From the NCBI GenBank assembly GCA_024689465.1, contig JAILDL010000115.1, positions 1-41,702 of the forward strand: a stretch of DNA of 41,702 nucleotides, given 5' to 3'. Below are positions 15,708 through 24,210 of the stretch, one piece after another (within the stretch, counting starts at the first letter, position 1; the number at the start of each line of letters is the position of its first letter). The notes under the pieces were generated by a model. That model was given only the letters and a program-made list of their open reading frames with translations. It did no database searches and was not told where the DNA came from. This DNA comes from Lachnospiraceae bacterium (GTDB taxonomy: Bacteria; Bacillota; Clostridia; Lachnospirales; Lachnospiraceae). A program made the translations under genes and the position numbers.

Positions 15708-16688
15708 TCAGCGTTCCTCGCGGAAATAGGAATTACCCAGGGATGCCGGAGGCTGATTTTCCAGCTTGCTGCGCTTACTGGTGATGATCAGCACGATGAT
15801 GGTCACCACATAGGGCAGCATCTTTACAAGCTCCTTGCCTGCACGGGATAATCCGGGAATGTAGATATCCAGGATGTAGAGACCACCGAATACCAGGGAG
15901 CCCCAGATGGCATGCACCGGATTCCAGGTAGCCAGGATAACCAGAGCGATGGCAAGCCATCCTCTGTCACCGAAGCTGTTGTTGGACCAGGTTCCGCCCA
16001 GGTATTCCATAACGTAGTAGAGACCGCCCAGACCGGCAATGGCCGCTCCGCAAACTGTTGCCACATATTTATACAGAGACACGTGAATGCCGGCTGCATC
16101 TGCTGTAGCAGGGCTCTCGCCCACTGCCCGCAGGTTTAAGCCCACGCGGGTACGCAGCAGCATAAAGGTTACGATGACTGCGATGATCACGGACAGGTAG
16201 GTTAAGAATCCGTAGGTAAACAGAAGCTGTCCCAGTACGGGGATCTTGGACAGGACCGGGAAGGATGCCCGGTATGCCTTTGCCGTAGTGGCAACGGAGA
16301 TCTGTCCTACACCACCGGCCAGCTTGCTGATGGAACCGCCGAAGAAGTTACCGAAGCCCACACCGAAGGTGGTCAGCGCCAGACCTACTACGTTCTGATT
16401 GGCCCGCAGGGTAATGGTCAGGAAGCTGTAGATCAGTCCGCCGATGGATGCTGCAACCAGCGTACACAGCAGGGAGATCAGCATGCCTGCCAGAGGAATG
16501 GGATCTGTCGTATGGTTCTCATAAAAGAAAGCTCCCATCAGTCCTGCGATACCGCCCATGTACATGATACCGGGAATACCCAGGTTTAAGTTACCGCTCT
16601 TCTCGGTCAGGGTCTCGCCGGTGGCGCCGAACAAAATGGCAACACCCTGGGCGATGGCTTTCTGGATAAAGGTCATAAGGATATTCAT
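15708..16688 (-). CDS. Nucleoside-type ABC transporter permease (NupQ-like)
   Basis: The 326-residue membrane protein belongs to the BPD_transp_2 family. Its start, GATGETLTEKSGNLNLGIPGIMYMGG, is typical of the second permease in BMP-type nucleoside importers such as B. subtilis NupQ. About eight to nine hydrophobic helices are visible, with RTRVGLNLRAVGESPATADAAGI before the last third, the cytoplasmic loop that contacts the ATPase. The start ATG overlaps the stop of the upstream permease by four bases. Substrate is inferred (purine/pyrimidine nucleosides). Last gene of the operon. Confidence 0.9.
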   Translation of the reverse strand: MNILMTFIQKAIAQGVAILFGATGETLTEKSGNLNLGIPGIMYMGGIAGLMGAFFYENHTTDPIPLAGMLISLLCTLVAASIGGLIYSFLTITLRANQNVVGLALTTFGVGFGNFFGGSISKLAGGVGQISVATTAKAYRASFPVLSKIPVLGQLLFTYGFLTYLSVIIAVIVTFMLLRTRVGLNLRAVGESPATADAAGIHVSLYKYVATVCGAAIAGLGGLYYVMEYLGGTWSNNSFGDRGWLAIALVILATWNPVHAIWGSLVFGGLYILDIYIPGLSRAGKELVKMLPYVVTIIVLIITSKRSKLENQPPASLGNSYFREER

Positions 16689-17806
16689 GCCTGCACCTCC
16701 TTCTCCTGCTTCTTCTTGCGAAATTCCAGCTGATAGCGGATGAAGAACTCACAGCCGATCAGGAAGAACAGCAAAATACCGGTAATAATATCCGATGCAT
16801 TCTCGTTTAACCCAAACTGGGATGCAATCTGGATGGAACCCTGCTGCATAAATACAAGGAATAAGGAAACCAGGATCATGGCACCGGGATGGAACTTACT
16901 CATCCAGGCGACGATAATGGCCGTAAAACCACGTCCGCCTGCGGTAGATGTGGAAATGGTATGGGAGGCACCGGAAACAACCACGGCACCGGCCAGACCG
17001 CAGATAGCGCCGGAGATCATCATGGTACGGATGATCACGGCCGTCACGTTGATACCGGCATAACGGGCAGTATTCTGGCTTTCTCCCACCACATTGATCT
17101 CATAGCCCTGCTTGCTGTACTTCATGTAAATGTGGACCAGAAGGGTGACTGCCAAAACCAGGATCACGCTCAGGCCATAGTCGGAACCGAACAGGGCAGG
17201 GAACCATCCGGCCTTGGAATCGCCGTTGATGATACCGACGGTATTGCTGCCGGCAGGCTTTTCCCAGTAAACGATGCAGAAGGTTACCAGCTGCATGGCC
17301 ACATAGTTGAGCATCAGGGTAAACAGGGTTTCGTTTGTATTAAAGGTTGCCTTAAAGATTGCAGGGATCAGGCCCCAGATCATGCCGGCGATCATGCTGG
17401 CAACGAGGATCAAAAGCAGCAGGAGCCATCCGGGCAAAACGTTTCCGAAGGCGATCATCAGACCGGCGGAAGCGATGCCGCCTAACAGGATCTGTCCTTC
17501 GGCGCCGATGTTCCAGAAGCGCATACGAAAGGCCGGTGTCAGGCCGATGGCTACCAGAAGCAGCAGCAATGTTTCACGGATGGTCACCCAGATACGACGC
17601 TTGGTGCCTACCGCACCGGAAATGATGCCTGCATAGACTTCCAGGGGATTCTGGTGGGTGATGGCTACGATCACCACTGCACAGACGATCAGGGATAAGA
17701 CAACGGCAATGAGACGGATCGCCCAGGCCTTGCCCGCGGAGATGCCATCCCGCTTGATCATATGAAAAAGAGGCTCTTTGGAAGAGACGGTATGTACTTT
17801 ACTCAA
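16685..17806 (-). CDS. Nucleoside-type ABC transporter permease (NupP-like)
   Basis: This 373-residue permease has an N-terminal cytoplasmic arm of about 25 residues and some nine to ten helices. The segment RMRFWNIGAEGQILLGGIASAG and the loop YEINVVGESQNTARYAGIN are characteristic of the first permease of BMP-type importers. It pairs with the NupQ-like protein as a heterodimer channel. ATGA overlaps with both neighbours (17803-17806 and 16685-16688) show tight coupling and equal expression. Confidence 0.9.
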   Translation of the reverse strand: MSKVHTVSSKEPLFHMIKRDGISAGKAWAIRLIAVVLSLIVCAVVIVAITHQNPLEVYAGIISGAVGTKRRIWVTIRETLLLLLVAIGLTPAFRMRFWNIGAEGQILLGGIASAGLMIAFGNVLPGWLLLLLILVASMIAGMIWGLIPAIFKATFNTNETLFTLMLNYVAMQLVTFCIVYWEKPAGSNTVGIINGDSKAGWFPALFGSDYGLSVILVLAVTLLVHIYMKYSKQGYEINVVGESQNTARYAGINVTAVIIRTMMISGAICGLAGAVVVSGASHTISTSTAGGRGFTAIIVAWMSKFHPGAMILVSLFLVFMQQGSIQIASQFGLNENASDIITGILLFFLIGCEFFIRYQLEFRKKKQEKEVQA

Positions 17807-19350
17807 CTTAAGACCTCCTTTTCCTTGCCGGACTTTTTATGACCTGTCATGAGAAGGCCAAGTTCCTGCTTGGTTGTGGTACGGGCATCCACGATGCCTG
17901 CCACTTCGCCACCGGACAATACCAGGATCCGGTCGCACAGATCCAGGAGTACATCCAGATCTTCGCCAACGCAGATAACGGATACTCCCTTTTCTTTTTG
18001 TTCATTTAACAGGTTGTAAATGGTGTAGGAGGAATTGATATCCAGTCCTCTCACCGGATAGGCAACCATCAAAACAGTAGGCTGGGATGCGATCTCCCGT
18101 CCTACCAGGACTTTCTGTACATTACCGCCGGATAGTCTGCGCACTGCGGTTTCCACAGAAGGGGTGGATACTTCCAGCTGATCCACGATCTTTTCCGCCA
18201 GCTTCCGAGGCTTCTTGCGGTCTGCGAAAAAGCCGTGGCCGTTACGATAGCTTCGGATCATCATGTTACCGGTCAGATCCATATCGCCTACCAGGCCCAT
18301 GCCCAGACGGTCTTCCGGAACAAAGGAAAAGCTGATCTTTAACTTGCGGATCTCATCCGCCTTCATATCGGAGATCTTCTTAACCTCTCCTTCCGGGGAG
18401 TAATAGAGGATCTCACCACTCTCAATAAACTGGAGGCCTGCGATGGCTTCCAGAAGCTCTTTTTGTCCGTTACCGGAGATACCGGCTACACCCAGGATCT
18501 CTCCGGAATAGGAGGTAAAGGATGCTTCCTTGATGACCTTGGTTCCTTCGGCATTTCGAACGGTGATACCACGCATCTCAATGCGCTTATGACGGTCATG
18601 GGGCTCGCTCCGGTCGATATCCAGGGAAACCTTCTCTCCCACCATCATCTCCGTAAGGGATTCGATGGTGGCGGTCCTGGTTTCCACCGTGCCGATGTAT
18701 TTGCCCTTTCGAAGGACTGCTACACGGTCCGAGAGTTCCATGACTTCGTTTAACTTATGGGTAATAATGATAATGGATTTTCCGGCGCTGCGCATATTCC
18801 GGAGAACGGCAAAGAGCTTGTCGATCTCCTGCGGGGTCAGCACCGCGGTAGGCTCGTCCAGGATCAGGATGTCGGCGCCGCGATACAGTACCTTGATGAT
18901 CTCTACGGTCTGCTTCTGGGATACGGACATGTCATAGATCTTCTGATCCGGATTTAAGTCAAAGCCGTAGGTGGCAGTCAGTTCCTGCACCTGCTTTTTC
19001 ACCTTATCCATATTGAGGATCTGTTTTCCTTCCAATCCCAGGATGATGTTTTCTGCAGCGGTCATGACATCGATCAGCTTAAAATGCTGATGGATCATAC
19101 CGATCCCCAGATCAAAGGCATCCTTGGGGGATGTAATGGTTACTTCCTGTCCTTTTACCTTAATGGAGCCTTCATCCGGAAAATAGATACCGGAAAGCAT
19201 ATTCATCAGCGTGGTCTTACCACTGCCGTTTTCTCCTAAGATGGACAGGATCTCCCCTTCCCGCACCGTGAGATTGACATCGTCATTGGCCACCACTTCG
19301 CCGAAGCGTTTGGTCACATGACTCAGTTCAATGGCATTTTTCATCTCCAA
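17803..19350 (-). CDS. Nucleoside-type ABC transporter ATP-binding protein, duplicated domains (NupO-like)
   Basis: About 515 residues contain two ABC modules, as in ribose/nucleoside importers. Module one has Walker A GENGSGKTT, signature-like MSVSQKQ and Walker B ILILDEPTA. Module two has a degenerate Walker A (GISGNGQKE), signature RLSGGNVQK and a Walker B-like segment VLMVAYPVRGLD, so only the first or a composite site may hydrolyse ATP efficiently. The start is ambiguous: GGAGG is eight bases before TTG at 19350 (chosen) and 14 before ATG at 19344; upstream ATGs at 19371 and 19365 lack a site. It powers the two permeases encoded after it. Confidence 0.9.
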   Translation of the reverse strand: MEMKNAIELSHVTKRFGEVVANDDVNLTVREGEILSILGENGSGKTTLMNMLSGIYFPDEGSIKVKGQEVTITSPKDAFDLGIGMIHQHFKLIDVMTAAENIILGLEGKQILNMDKVKKQVQELTATYGFDLNPDQKIYDMSVSQKQTVEIIKVLYRGADILILDEPTAVLTPQEIDKLFAVLRNMRSAGKSIIIITHKLNEVMELSDRVAVLRKGKYIGTVETRTATIESLTEMMVGEKVSLDIDRSEPHDRHKRIEMRGITVRNAEGTKVIKEASFTSYSGEILGVAGISGNGQKELLEAIAGLQFIESGEILYYSPEGEVKKISDMKADEIRKLKISFSFVPEDRLGMGLVGDMDLTGNMMIRSYRNGHGFFADRKKPRKLAEKIVDQLEVSTPSVETAVRRLSGGNVQKVLVGREIASQPTVLMVAYPVRGLDINSSYTIYNLLNEQKEKGVSVICVGEDLDVLLDLCDRILVLSGGEVAGIVDARTTTKQELGLLMTGHKKSGKEKEVLS

Positions 19351-19414
19351 GCCTGTTTCCTCCATGATCATTCGCGGTTTTTAACACACAAAAATTATTA
19401 TAATATAGTTCCTT

Positions 19415-19457
19415 TGAAGAAAGAAAGCCCTCCTGCACCATTTCGTGCAGGAGAGCT
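19415..19457 (-). terminator. Intercistronic terminator between binding-protein and ATPase genes
   Basis: A 13-bp stem with one wobble (19426-19438 with 19445-19457) and tail TTCTTTCTT follows the binding-protein gene. A second smaller GGCACGGG/CCCGTGGCC hairpin lies just before it. Partial read-through would give excess binding protein over transporter core, as is common in such operons. Confidence 0.8.
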
Positions 19458-19500
19458 TATTTTTATCCGGCCACGGGAGGCACCCCGTGCCTTTTCTTTA

Positions 19501-20769
19501 TTACTCAGTCAGTTCGGTGATACCGTCGATGATCAGAGCAAATGCAGGAGCACTTGCCAGTTCGGACTCATGGAAGTATCCGTCGGATACATAAGATGCG
19601 TAGGAAGCATCTACAGTACCGTCTGCAATAGCATCCTCCAGGCTCTTGCCTGCTACCGTAAAGGTAGTGGTATCAAATACATGCAGGGAACCATCCTTGA
19701 TGGCTGCTTCTACTTCAGCAACCTTCTCGGCTGTACCTTCTGCGATGGCTGCATCGTTTAAAGGAGTGATCTTGTCAGCATCCTCTTCGTATCCACGACA
19801 CCAGTCAGTGTCAAAGCTCTCGCCGTTCATTACGGACTGTACAGCGTAGGTGTAGTAAGGACCCCAGTTGATGGAAGCACTGGTCAGTGCACAGGTAGGA
19901 GCTACACTGGTCATATCTACGTTGTAACCTACACAGGGAACACCTGCAGCTTCGCAAGCGGTAGGAGCACCGGTTGTATCAGCGTGCTGGCTGATCAGAA
20001 CACAGCCGTCTGCGATCAGAGCGGTTGCTACTTCGTTCTCAGCAGTCATATCAGCCCAGCTGGAAGTATACTGAACTTCCATGGTAGCGGTAGGAACGAT
20101 GCTGCGAACACCTAAGAAGAAAGAAGTGAAACCGGAGATAACTTCTGCGTAAGGATAAGCTCCAACGTAGCCAACCTTAGCTGCATCTGCGGTGATCTTG
20201 CCGCTTTCGATCATCTCGTTAAGCTTCAGGCCGGCAACAACACCGGATACATAACGGGATTCGTAAACAGCGGTGAAATAATTGTGCATATTGGAAAGGC
20301 CACTGGAAGTTGCCTGATAACCGGTTGCATGAGCAAACTGTACATCGGGGTACTCAGCTGCTGCACGAAGCAGATAATCCTCATGACCAAAACTGTTTGC
20401 AAATACGATCTTGCAACCCTGATCTGCAAGGTCAACTGCTGCATCGTAGCAATTCTCATCTTCTCCGATGTTTGTCTTAGCGATCACCTGATCATCGGAA
20501 AGACCAAGTGCTGCCTTCATAGCTTCGATACCTGCCATATGTGCTGCAGTGTATCCTTCGTTCTCATCGCCGATGTAGATCACACCAACTTTGATGTCGC
20601 TAGCAGCTTCTGTCTGTGCTGCTTCTGTCTGTGCTGCTTCTGTCTCTGCTGCAGCTTCTGCTGCTTCAGTTGCCTGTGCTGCGGGTTCTGCAGCTGCATC
20701 GCCACAACCTGTCAGGGCCATAACGCTCATGGCAGTTGCTGTAAGTAATGCTACCAGTTTCTTTTTCAT
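19501..20769 (-). CDS. BMP family nucleoside-binding lipoprotein (NupN-like)
   Basis: The 422-residue precursor begins MKKKLVALLTATAMSV with lipobox ALTGC, so it is a lipoprotein anchored outside the membrane. A low-complexity Ala/Glu/Thr linker follows, with the sequence TEAAQ repeated. The folded part shows IYIGDENEGYTAAHMAGIEAM, KIVFANSFGHEDYLL and the BMP/PnrA-like pattern GYVGAYPYAEVISGFTSFFLGVRS. Known members bind purine nucleosides. ATG 20769 is chosen for GGAGGAG seven bases upstream and the signal peptide; upstream in-frame residues are not signal-like. First gene of the importer operon. Confidence 0.93.
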   Translation of the reverse strand: MKKKLVALLTATAMSVMALTGCGDAAAEPAAQATEAAEAAAETEAAQTEAAQTEAASDIKVGVIYIGDENEGYTAAHMAGIEAMKAALGLSDDQVIAKTNIGEDENCYDAAVDLADQGCKIVFANSFGHEDYLLRAAAEYPDVQFAHATGYQATSSGLSNMHNYFTAVYESRYVSGVVAGLKLNEMIESGKITADAAKVGYVGAYPYAEVISGFTSFFLGVRSIVPTATMEVQYTSSWADMTAENEVATALIADGCVLISQHADTTGAPTACEAAGVPCVGYNVDMTSVAPTCALTSASINWGPYYTYAVQSVMNGESFDTDWCRGYEEDADKITPLNDAAIAEGTAEKVAEVEAAIKDGSLHVFDTTTFTVAGKSLEDAIADGTVDASYASYVSDGYFHESELASAPAFALIIDGITELTE

Positions 20770-20805
20770 AAAAAGACTCCTCCTTGGCATATAAGCCATT
20801 CTATG

Positions 20806-20821
20806 GTGTTTACGTAAACAC
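20806..20821 (-). promoter_or_regulatory. LacI-type operator in the nucleoside importer leader
   Basis: The 16-base GTGTTTACGTAAACAC is a perfect palindrome with central CG, the form favoured by LacI/PurR/CcpA-like repressors. It lies downstream of the promoter, at about +27 to +42, and before the ribosome site, in a position to block transcription. Confidence 0.65.
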
Positions 20822-20854
20822 TGGGTCGGCAGTTGAAGACCAAACCCATTAAAA

Positions 20855-20883
20855 AGTGTAAAAAAATAGGCAGGAGCTGTCAA
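20855..20883 (-). promoter_or_regulatory. Promoter of the nucleoside importer operon
   Basis: A perfect TTGACA (20878-20883) and TACACT (20855-20860) are exactly 17 bp apart on the minus strand. The -35 box is inside a hairpin with T-tail (about 20868-20910) that could end transcripts from the HAD gene. Confidence 0.7.
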
Positions 20884-20912
20884 TTTCAATAAGTGATAAC
20901 TCTTGCCTGAAA
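20861..20912 (-). terminator. Probable terminator after the HAD phosphatase gene
   Basis: AGGCA-A-GAG pairs with CTC-C-TGCCT (one mismatch) around a loop of about 23 nt and is followed by seven T on the minus strand. It lies about 120 bases after the HAD stop. Confidence 0.5.
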
Positions 20913-21030
20913 AAATGATGTTCTTTTGTTAATAATAACAAATTATGTATTTTTATTCCTTTATATGCGTAGCTTATGTGGGATGGCCACTTTGGGGTGT
21001 AGCCTCCCGAGTGGTCTCTTGGGGACGGGG

Positions 21031-21675
21031 TCAGAGGTTCAAAATCTCCGGGAAAGTATCCACCACATAGTCAGCCCCGGCTGCCAGCAGATCCTCGCGG
21101 CAGGAATTTCCGAAGGTCACGCCGCAGGTATACGTCCCGGCGCCCTTTCCCATGCCGATGTCCACCGGCATATCTCCTACTACCAGCGCACGCTCCGGTG
21201 CTATCTTCAGATCCGCCAGTGTCTTTAACACCGCTTCCGGATGGGGCTTAAAATGTTCGATGTCATCGCCGCCCACGATATAAGAGAAGTATTCCCTGAT
21301 CCCAAGGCGTTCCAGGAGCAGATACAGTGAGGGATTGTTCCGGGAGGATGCGATGGTCAGTGTAATCCCCTGCTCCTTAAGAGAAGCCAGTGTTTCCTTT
21401 ACGCCTGCAAACAACGTGGGCGGAATCTCTTCCTTGACCCGGTTGAAGATCTGCCGATAGACCTTCACGCCGTTTGCTACCTCTTCTTCCGTCATCTCCG
21501 GATAAACCTTCCGGAATCCATCTTCCGCAGACAGACCGATGGTGGAGATAAACTCTGCATCACTGGCCATACGGATCCCAAGCGTTGTGGCAGCTTCCCG
21601 TTTCGCCGTTACAATGGTCTTTTGTGTATCCGATAACGTTCCATCGAAATCAAAGATCAGTAGATCAAATTTCAT
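21031..21675 (-). CDS. HAD-family phosphatase, phosphoglycolate-phosphatase-like
   Basis: The 214 residues have the haloacid dehalogenase order: motif I DFDGTLSDT at the N-terminus (Asp 9 nucleophile, Asp 11), a helical cap, motif II TIASSRN, motif III Lys in HFKPHPE and motif IV VGDMPVDIGMGKGAG. Such enzymes remove phosphate from small metabolites (2-phosphoglycolate, sugar phosphates, nucleotides) in the cytoplasm; the exact substrate is not readable. ATG at 21675 with AAAGGG upstream. It is separated from the importer operon by its own terminator-like hairpin. Confidence 0.9.
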   Translation of the reverse strand: MKFDLLIFDFDGTLSDTQKTIVTAKREAATTLGIRMASDAEFISTIGLSAEDGFRKVYPEMTEEEVANGVKVYRQIFNRVKEEIPPTLFAGVKETLASLKEQGITLTIASSRNNPSLYLLLERLGIREYFSYIVGGDDIEHFKPHPEAVLKTLADLKIAPERALVVGDMPVDIGMGKGAGTYTCGVTFGNSCREDLLAAGADYVVDTFPEILNL

Positions 21676-21762
21676 ACATACCCTTTCATAGTCGCTAAAT
21701 ATCCGTCAATTAATACTAGCGGCCGGCATTCATCATTATGTTTTTCTCAACTATCATGCCGT

Positions 21763-23346
21763 TTATTCTACTACACGCAGATAACTGCTTACACAATACA
21801 ATATCTGCCCGTTATAGTCCACTCTGGACCAGCCGTATTCGTTATTGATACCCGTACGGGTAACGTTTTCGCCGGCTTTCAGCTGCACCACCACGACCGA
21901 ATCCGCGTCGGTAACGCTGGGCTTACTGCGCAGATTTACCACATCCTTCGCCGTTACGATCTCGTTGCAATCCGTAAATTTAGTTTTAAATCCGGAAGTG
22001 TCGGTTTCGGGCTGGGTCGTCTGCTGGGCCGGGGCGCTCAGATCCGTGGTGAGATAACTGGAAACCGCATAGTACACGCCTCCCTCATACTCTACTCGGG
22101 ACCATCCGCTGGGACTCGTTCCCGTGCGGTGGGCCACCTGACCGTTGGTCAGGGTCACCATGACCGTGCTGTCTTCTCCATGGCTGGGCTTGTTTCGCAG
22201 ATTGGTGGTATTCTTGGCCGTTACGTTTTCATCCGCCGGATCAAAATGCATCAGGGCTTCCACATCGGCAGAAGCAGTCTCCCGCTCCGAGGTATCTTTC
22301 GCCTGTTCCGTTCCGTCGTAGCCAAAGTAAGCCACGTCTACGTCTACCGGTCTGGATATGCCCGGCACCGTGCCCTGATTGGTATACTGCCACATGGCAC
22401 ACTGCCCGTCATAAGCAGGGCCGGTTGCGATGCTGTCTGTATTCTGGTTATACCAGGCCATCCAGATCTTATAGGTCTGCTGGATCTGAGAAGTATTCCA
22501 TTTTGCATCCCCCTGCAGTTCGCCTCTGGATGCATAAAAGATCGGCGTATAGCCGGCGCTGTAGATCTGATTTAAAAAGGCCTTTGCGATGTTGCTGCGC
22601 TCGTCCTTGGACAGATTCACCTGTCTGCTGGAGGGATTCTCAAAACCTTCACAGTTATAGCCCACCGGATAGGTGATGGGATATTTGGCGATCTGCTCGG
22701 TCACCCAGTTAGCCTCTTCCACTGCTTCGTCCTGGGTTATGGCCGTAGAGAAAAAGTAGGCACCGATCTTGATCCCCACTTTTTCTGCTTCCTGCATGTT
22801 GTACTTTGCGTTGGTGTCCGCCTTGATCTCGCCGGTCACCGCATCCCGGTAGCCCACACGGACCATGGCAAACTGCACACCGCTGCCTGCCACCTGCGTC
22901 CAGTCGATGGTGCCCTGAAATCTGGAAACATCGATCCCATATGTGACGGAGTTATTTTCTCCTGCACTGCCGGCAGATACCAGCTTCGTCACATCTACCG
23001 CTGCACCGGTCTCTTTCGTGACCTGTCCTTCCGGGTCGCTGGCCTGGGAATCTGTGTTGCTATCAGCCGCACCGTCCCCGGTCGTTGGTTCATCCGGGTC
23101 TGCGTCTTCTGCCGTCATCGTTTCAGTAGCACTTTCCTGCAGAGAACTATCCTCGTTTTCCCCTTCCGTCTCAGCGTTTTCTTCTCCCGGTTGCACTTCG
23201 ATCTGCTCCACCACGATGGTTTCCGCTTCTTCTTCCGCGCCCGTAAAAAGCAGCATCTTTGCGATCAACGCTGCGATCAGCAGGATGGGTATCCCCACAA
23301 GAATGATGGGTATGATGAATTTGTTGTCTCTTCCTTCGTTGTCCAT
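21763..23346 (-). CDS. GH25 lysozyme-like cell-wall hydrolase with two SH3 domains
   Basis: The 527-residue protein has a short cytoplasmic start, a membrane anchor at about 11-34, an acidic Ser/Thr/Glu-rich linker to about 130, a GH25 muramidase domain (about 134-345) and two SH3 repeats (about 378-440 and 460-527, each with NLRxKPS and GWSRV). GH25 signs are GIDVSRFQG (137-145), MVRVGYRD and PVDVDVAYFGY. The usual DxE catalytic pair appears as Asn-Cys-Glu (231-233): the Glu is kept and the first Asp is Asn. It is probably anchored outside the membrane and acts in peptidoglycan remodelling. The ribosome site before ATG 23346 is weak. Confidence 0.9.
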   Translation of the reverse strand: MDNEGRDNKFIIPIILVGIPILLIAALIAKMLLFTGAEEEAETIVVEQIEVQPGEENAETEGENEDSSLQESATETMTAEDADPDEPTTGDGAADSNTDSQASDPEGQVTKETGAAVDVTKLVSAGSAGENNSVTYGIDVSRFQGTIDWTQVAGSGVQFAMVRVGYRDAVTGEIKADTNAKYNMQEAEKVGIKIGAYFFSTAITQDEAVEEANWVTEQIAKYPITYPVGYNCEGFENPSSRQVNLSKDERSNIAKAFLNQIYSAGYTPIFYASRGELQGDAKWNTSQIQQTYKIWMAWYNQNTDSIATGPAYDGQCAMWQYTNQGTVPGISRPVDVDVAYFGYDGTEQAKDTSERETASADVEALMHFDPADENVTAKNTTNLRNKPSHGEDSTVMVTLTNGQVAHRTGTSPSGWSRVEYEGGVYYAVSSYLTTDLSAPAQQTTQPETDTSGFKTKFTDCNEIVTAKDVVNLRSKPSVTDADSVVVVQLKAGENVTRTGINNEYGWSRVDYNGQILYCVSSYLRVVE

Positions 23347-23414
23347 GCCTCTACTCTACTACTTCCCGCCTGTTATATGCTTTAATTCTTTATTAAGGAT
23401 TCGCATTTATTCCG

Positions 23415-23451
23415 TAAAAAAGCCCTTCACCCCGCATTGGGATGAAGAGCC
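23415..23451 (-). terminator. Terminator of the xpt gene
   Basis: A 13-bp stem with wobble pairs (23421-23433 with 23439-23451), 5-nt loop and six T on the minus strand follow the xpt stop by about 13 bases. Confidence 0.9.
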
Positions 23452-23464
23452 TCTATTGTTTATT

Positions 23465-24046
23465 TTATTCCTGCCGGAAAGTGATCTCTCCGGTTGCAGC
23501 ATCCATGGAATCCACGATCGCGAGGGAGTGCAGGTTCATGCCCATTCCCCGGATCAGCTTACCGCCTTCCTGAAAACCTTTCTCTACGGCAATGCCAATG
23601 CCCTCGATGGTCGCTCCCGCTTCCTGTACGATCTCGATCAGGCCCTGCAGCGCGCATCCGTTTGCCAGGAAATCATCGATGATCAGCACATGGTCATCCG
23701 GGCTTAAATACTTCTTGGAAACGATGACCTGATACTCTCTCTTATGGGTAAAAGAAGTGATCATGGTGCTGTACACATCGCCGTCTAAGTTAATGGACTG
23801 GCTCTTCTTGGCAAATACCACCGGCGCATCAAAATACTGCGCTGCGATACAGGCAATGCCGATACCGGAAGCCTCAATGGTAAGGATCTTGTTGATGGGG
23901 CGGTCTGCGAAGAGTCTCTTAAACTCCTTTCCCATCTCGTTGTACAGATGAATGTCCATCTGATGATTCAGAAAGCTGTCTACTTTGAGGACATTGCCTT
24001 CCTTTACGATTCCGTCTTTTCGGATCCTATCTTCCAGTAACTGCAT
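23465..24046 (-). CDS. xpt: Xanthine phosphoribosyltransferase
   Basis: The 193-residue enzyme converts xanthine and PRPP to XMP in purine salvage. It matches Xpt in length and pattern: [12 protein letters not shown] at the start, [13 protein letters not shown], then [10 protein letters not shown], the PRPP loop [14 protein letters not shown] and [15 protein letters not shown] at 24046 is chosen because AAGGAG stands seven bases upstream; TTG at 24052 would fall inside that spacing. A TTGACA promoter and three evenly spaced palindromic sites lie upstream. No purine riboswitch is visible, unlike B. subtilis xpt. Confidence 0.95.
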   Translation of the reverse strand: MQLLEDRIRKDGIVKEGNVLKVDSFLNHQMDIHLYNEMGKEFKRLFADRPINKILTIEASGIGIACIAAQYFDAPVVFAKKSQSINLDGDVYSTMITSFTHKREYQVIVSKKYLSPDDHVLIIDDFLANGCALQGLIEIVQEAGATIEGIGIAVEKGFQEGGKLIRGMGMNLHSLAIVDSMDAATGEITFRQE

Positions 24047-24104
24047 GATCAAACTCCTTGCTGAAGTATTATTCTTTTTTTGTCAAAAATGAAGCACTGA
24101 AAAA

Positions 24105-24134
24105 ATAGTAATCCTCCCTCCTGTCAGCTGTCAA
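24105..24134 (-). promoter_or_regulatory. Promoter of xpt
   Basis: TTGACA (24129-24134) and TACTAT (24105-24110) are 18 bp apart on the minus strand, leaving a leader of about 50 nt. Confidence 0.55.
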
Positions 24135-24193
24135 TCAGGATTCGAACAAAGAACATGAATCAGGATTCCTGCGCAGATCATAAATCCCGATTC
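24133..24193. repeat. Three operator-like palindromes at exact 25-bp spacing
   Basis: AATCAGGATTC occurs at 24133-24143 and 24158-24168, and AATCCCGATTC at 24183-24193. The middle copy with its flanking G is a GAATC-n2-GATTC palindrome. The first overlaps the xpt -35 box. This fits a regulator binding array; the copies can also pair with each other as RNA. Confidence 0.55.
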
Positions 24194-24210
24194 ACCGAAA
24201 AAGCCTCCTC

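Noticed and set aside
20770-21030. Purine or other riboswitch before the nucleoside importer.
   Set aside because: Hairpins exist, but no recognised aptamer core; a palindromic operator explains control better.
21000-21030. tRNA-like or tmRNA-like sequence (GGTTCAAAATCTCC near the HAD stop).
   Set aside because: Resembles a T-arm by a few bases only; no cloverleaf and it lies at the end of the HAD gene.
22943-23707. 254-residue plus-strand open frame opposite the GH25 and xpt genes.
   Set aside because: Low-complexity Ser/Val/Ala from the antisense of an acidic linker; spans the xpt terminator.
24047-24210. Purine riboswitch before xpt.
   Set aside because: The conserved aptamer core is absent and the mapped-looking leader is about 50 nt.
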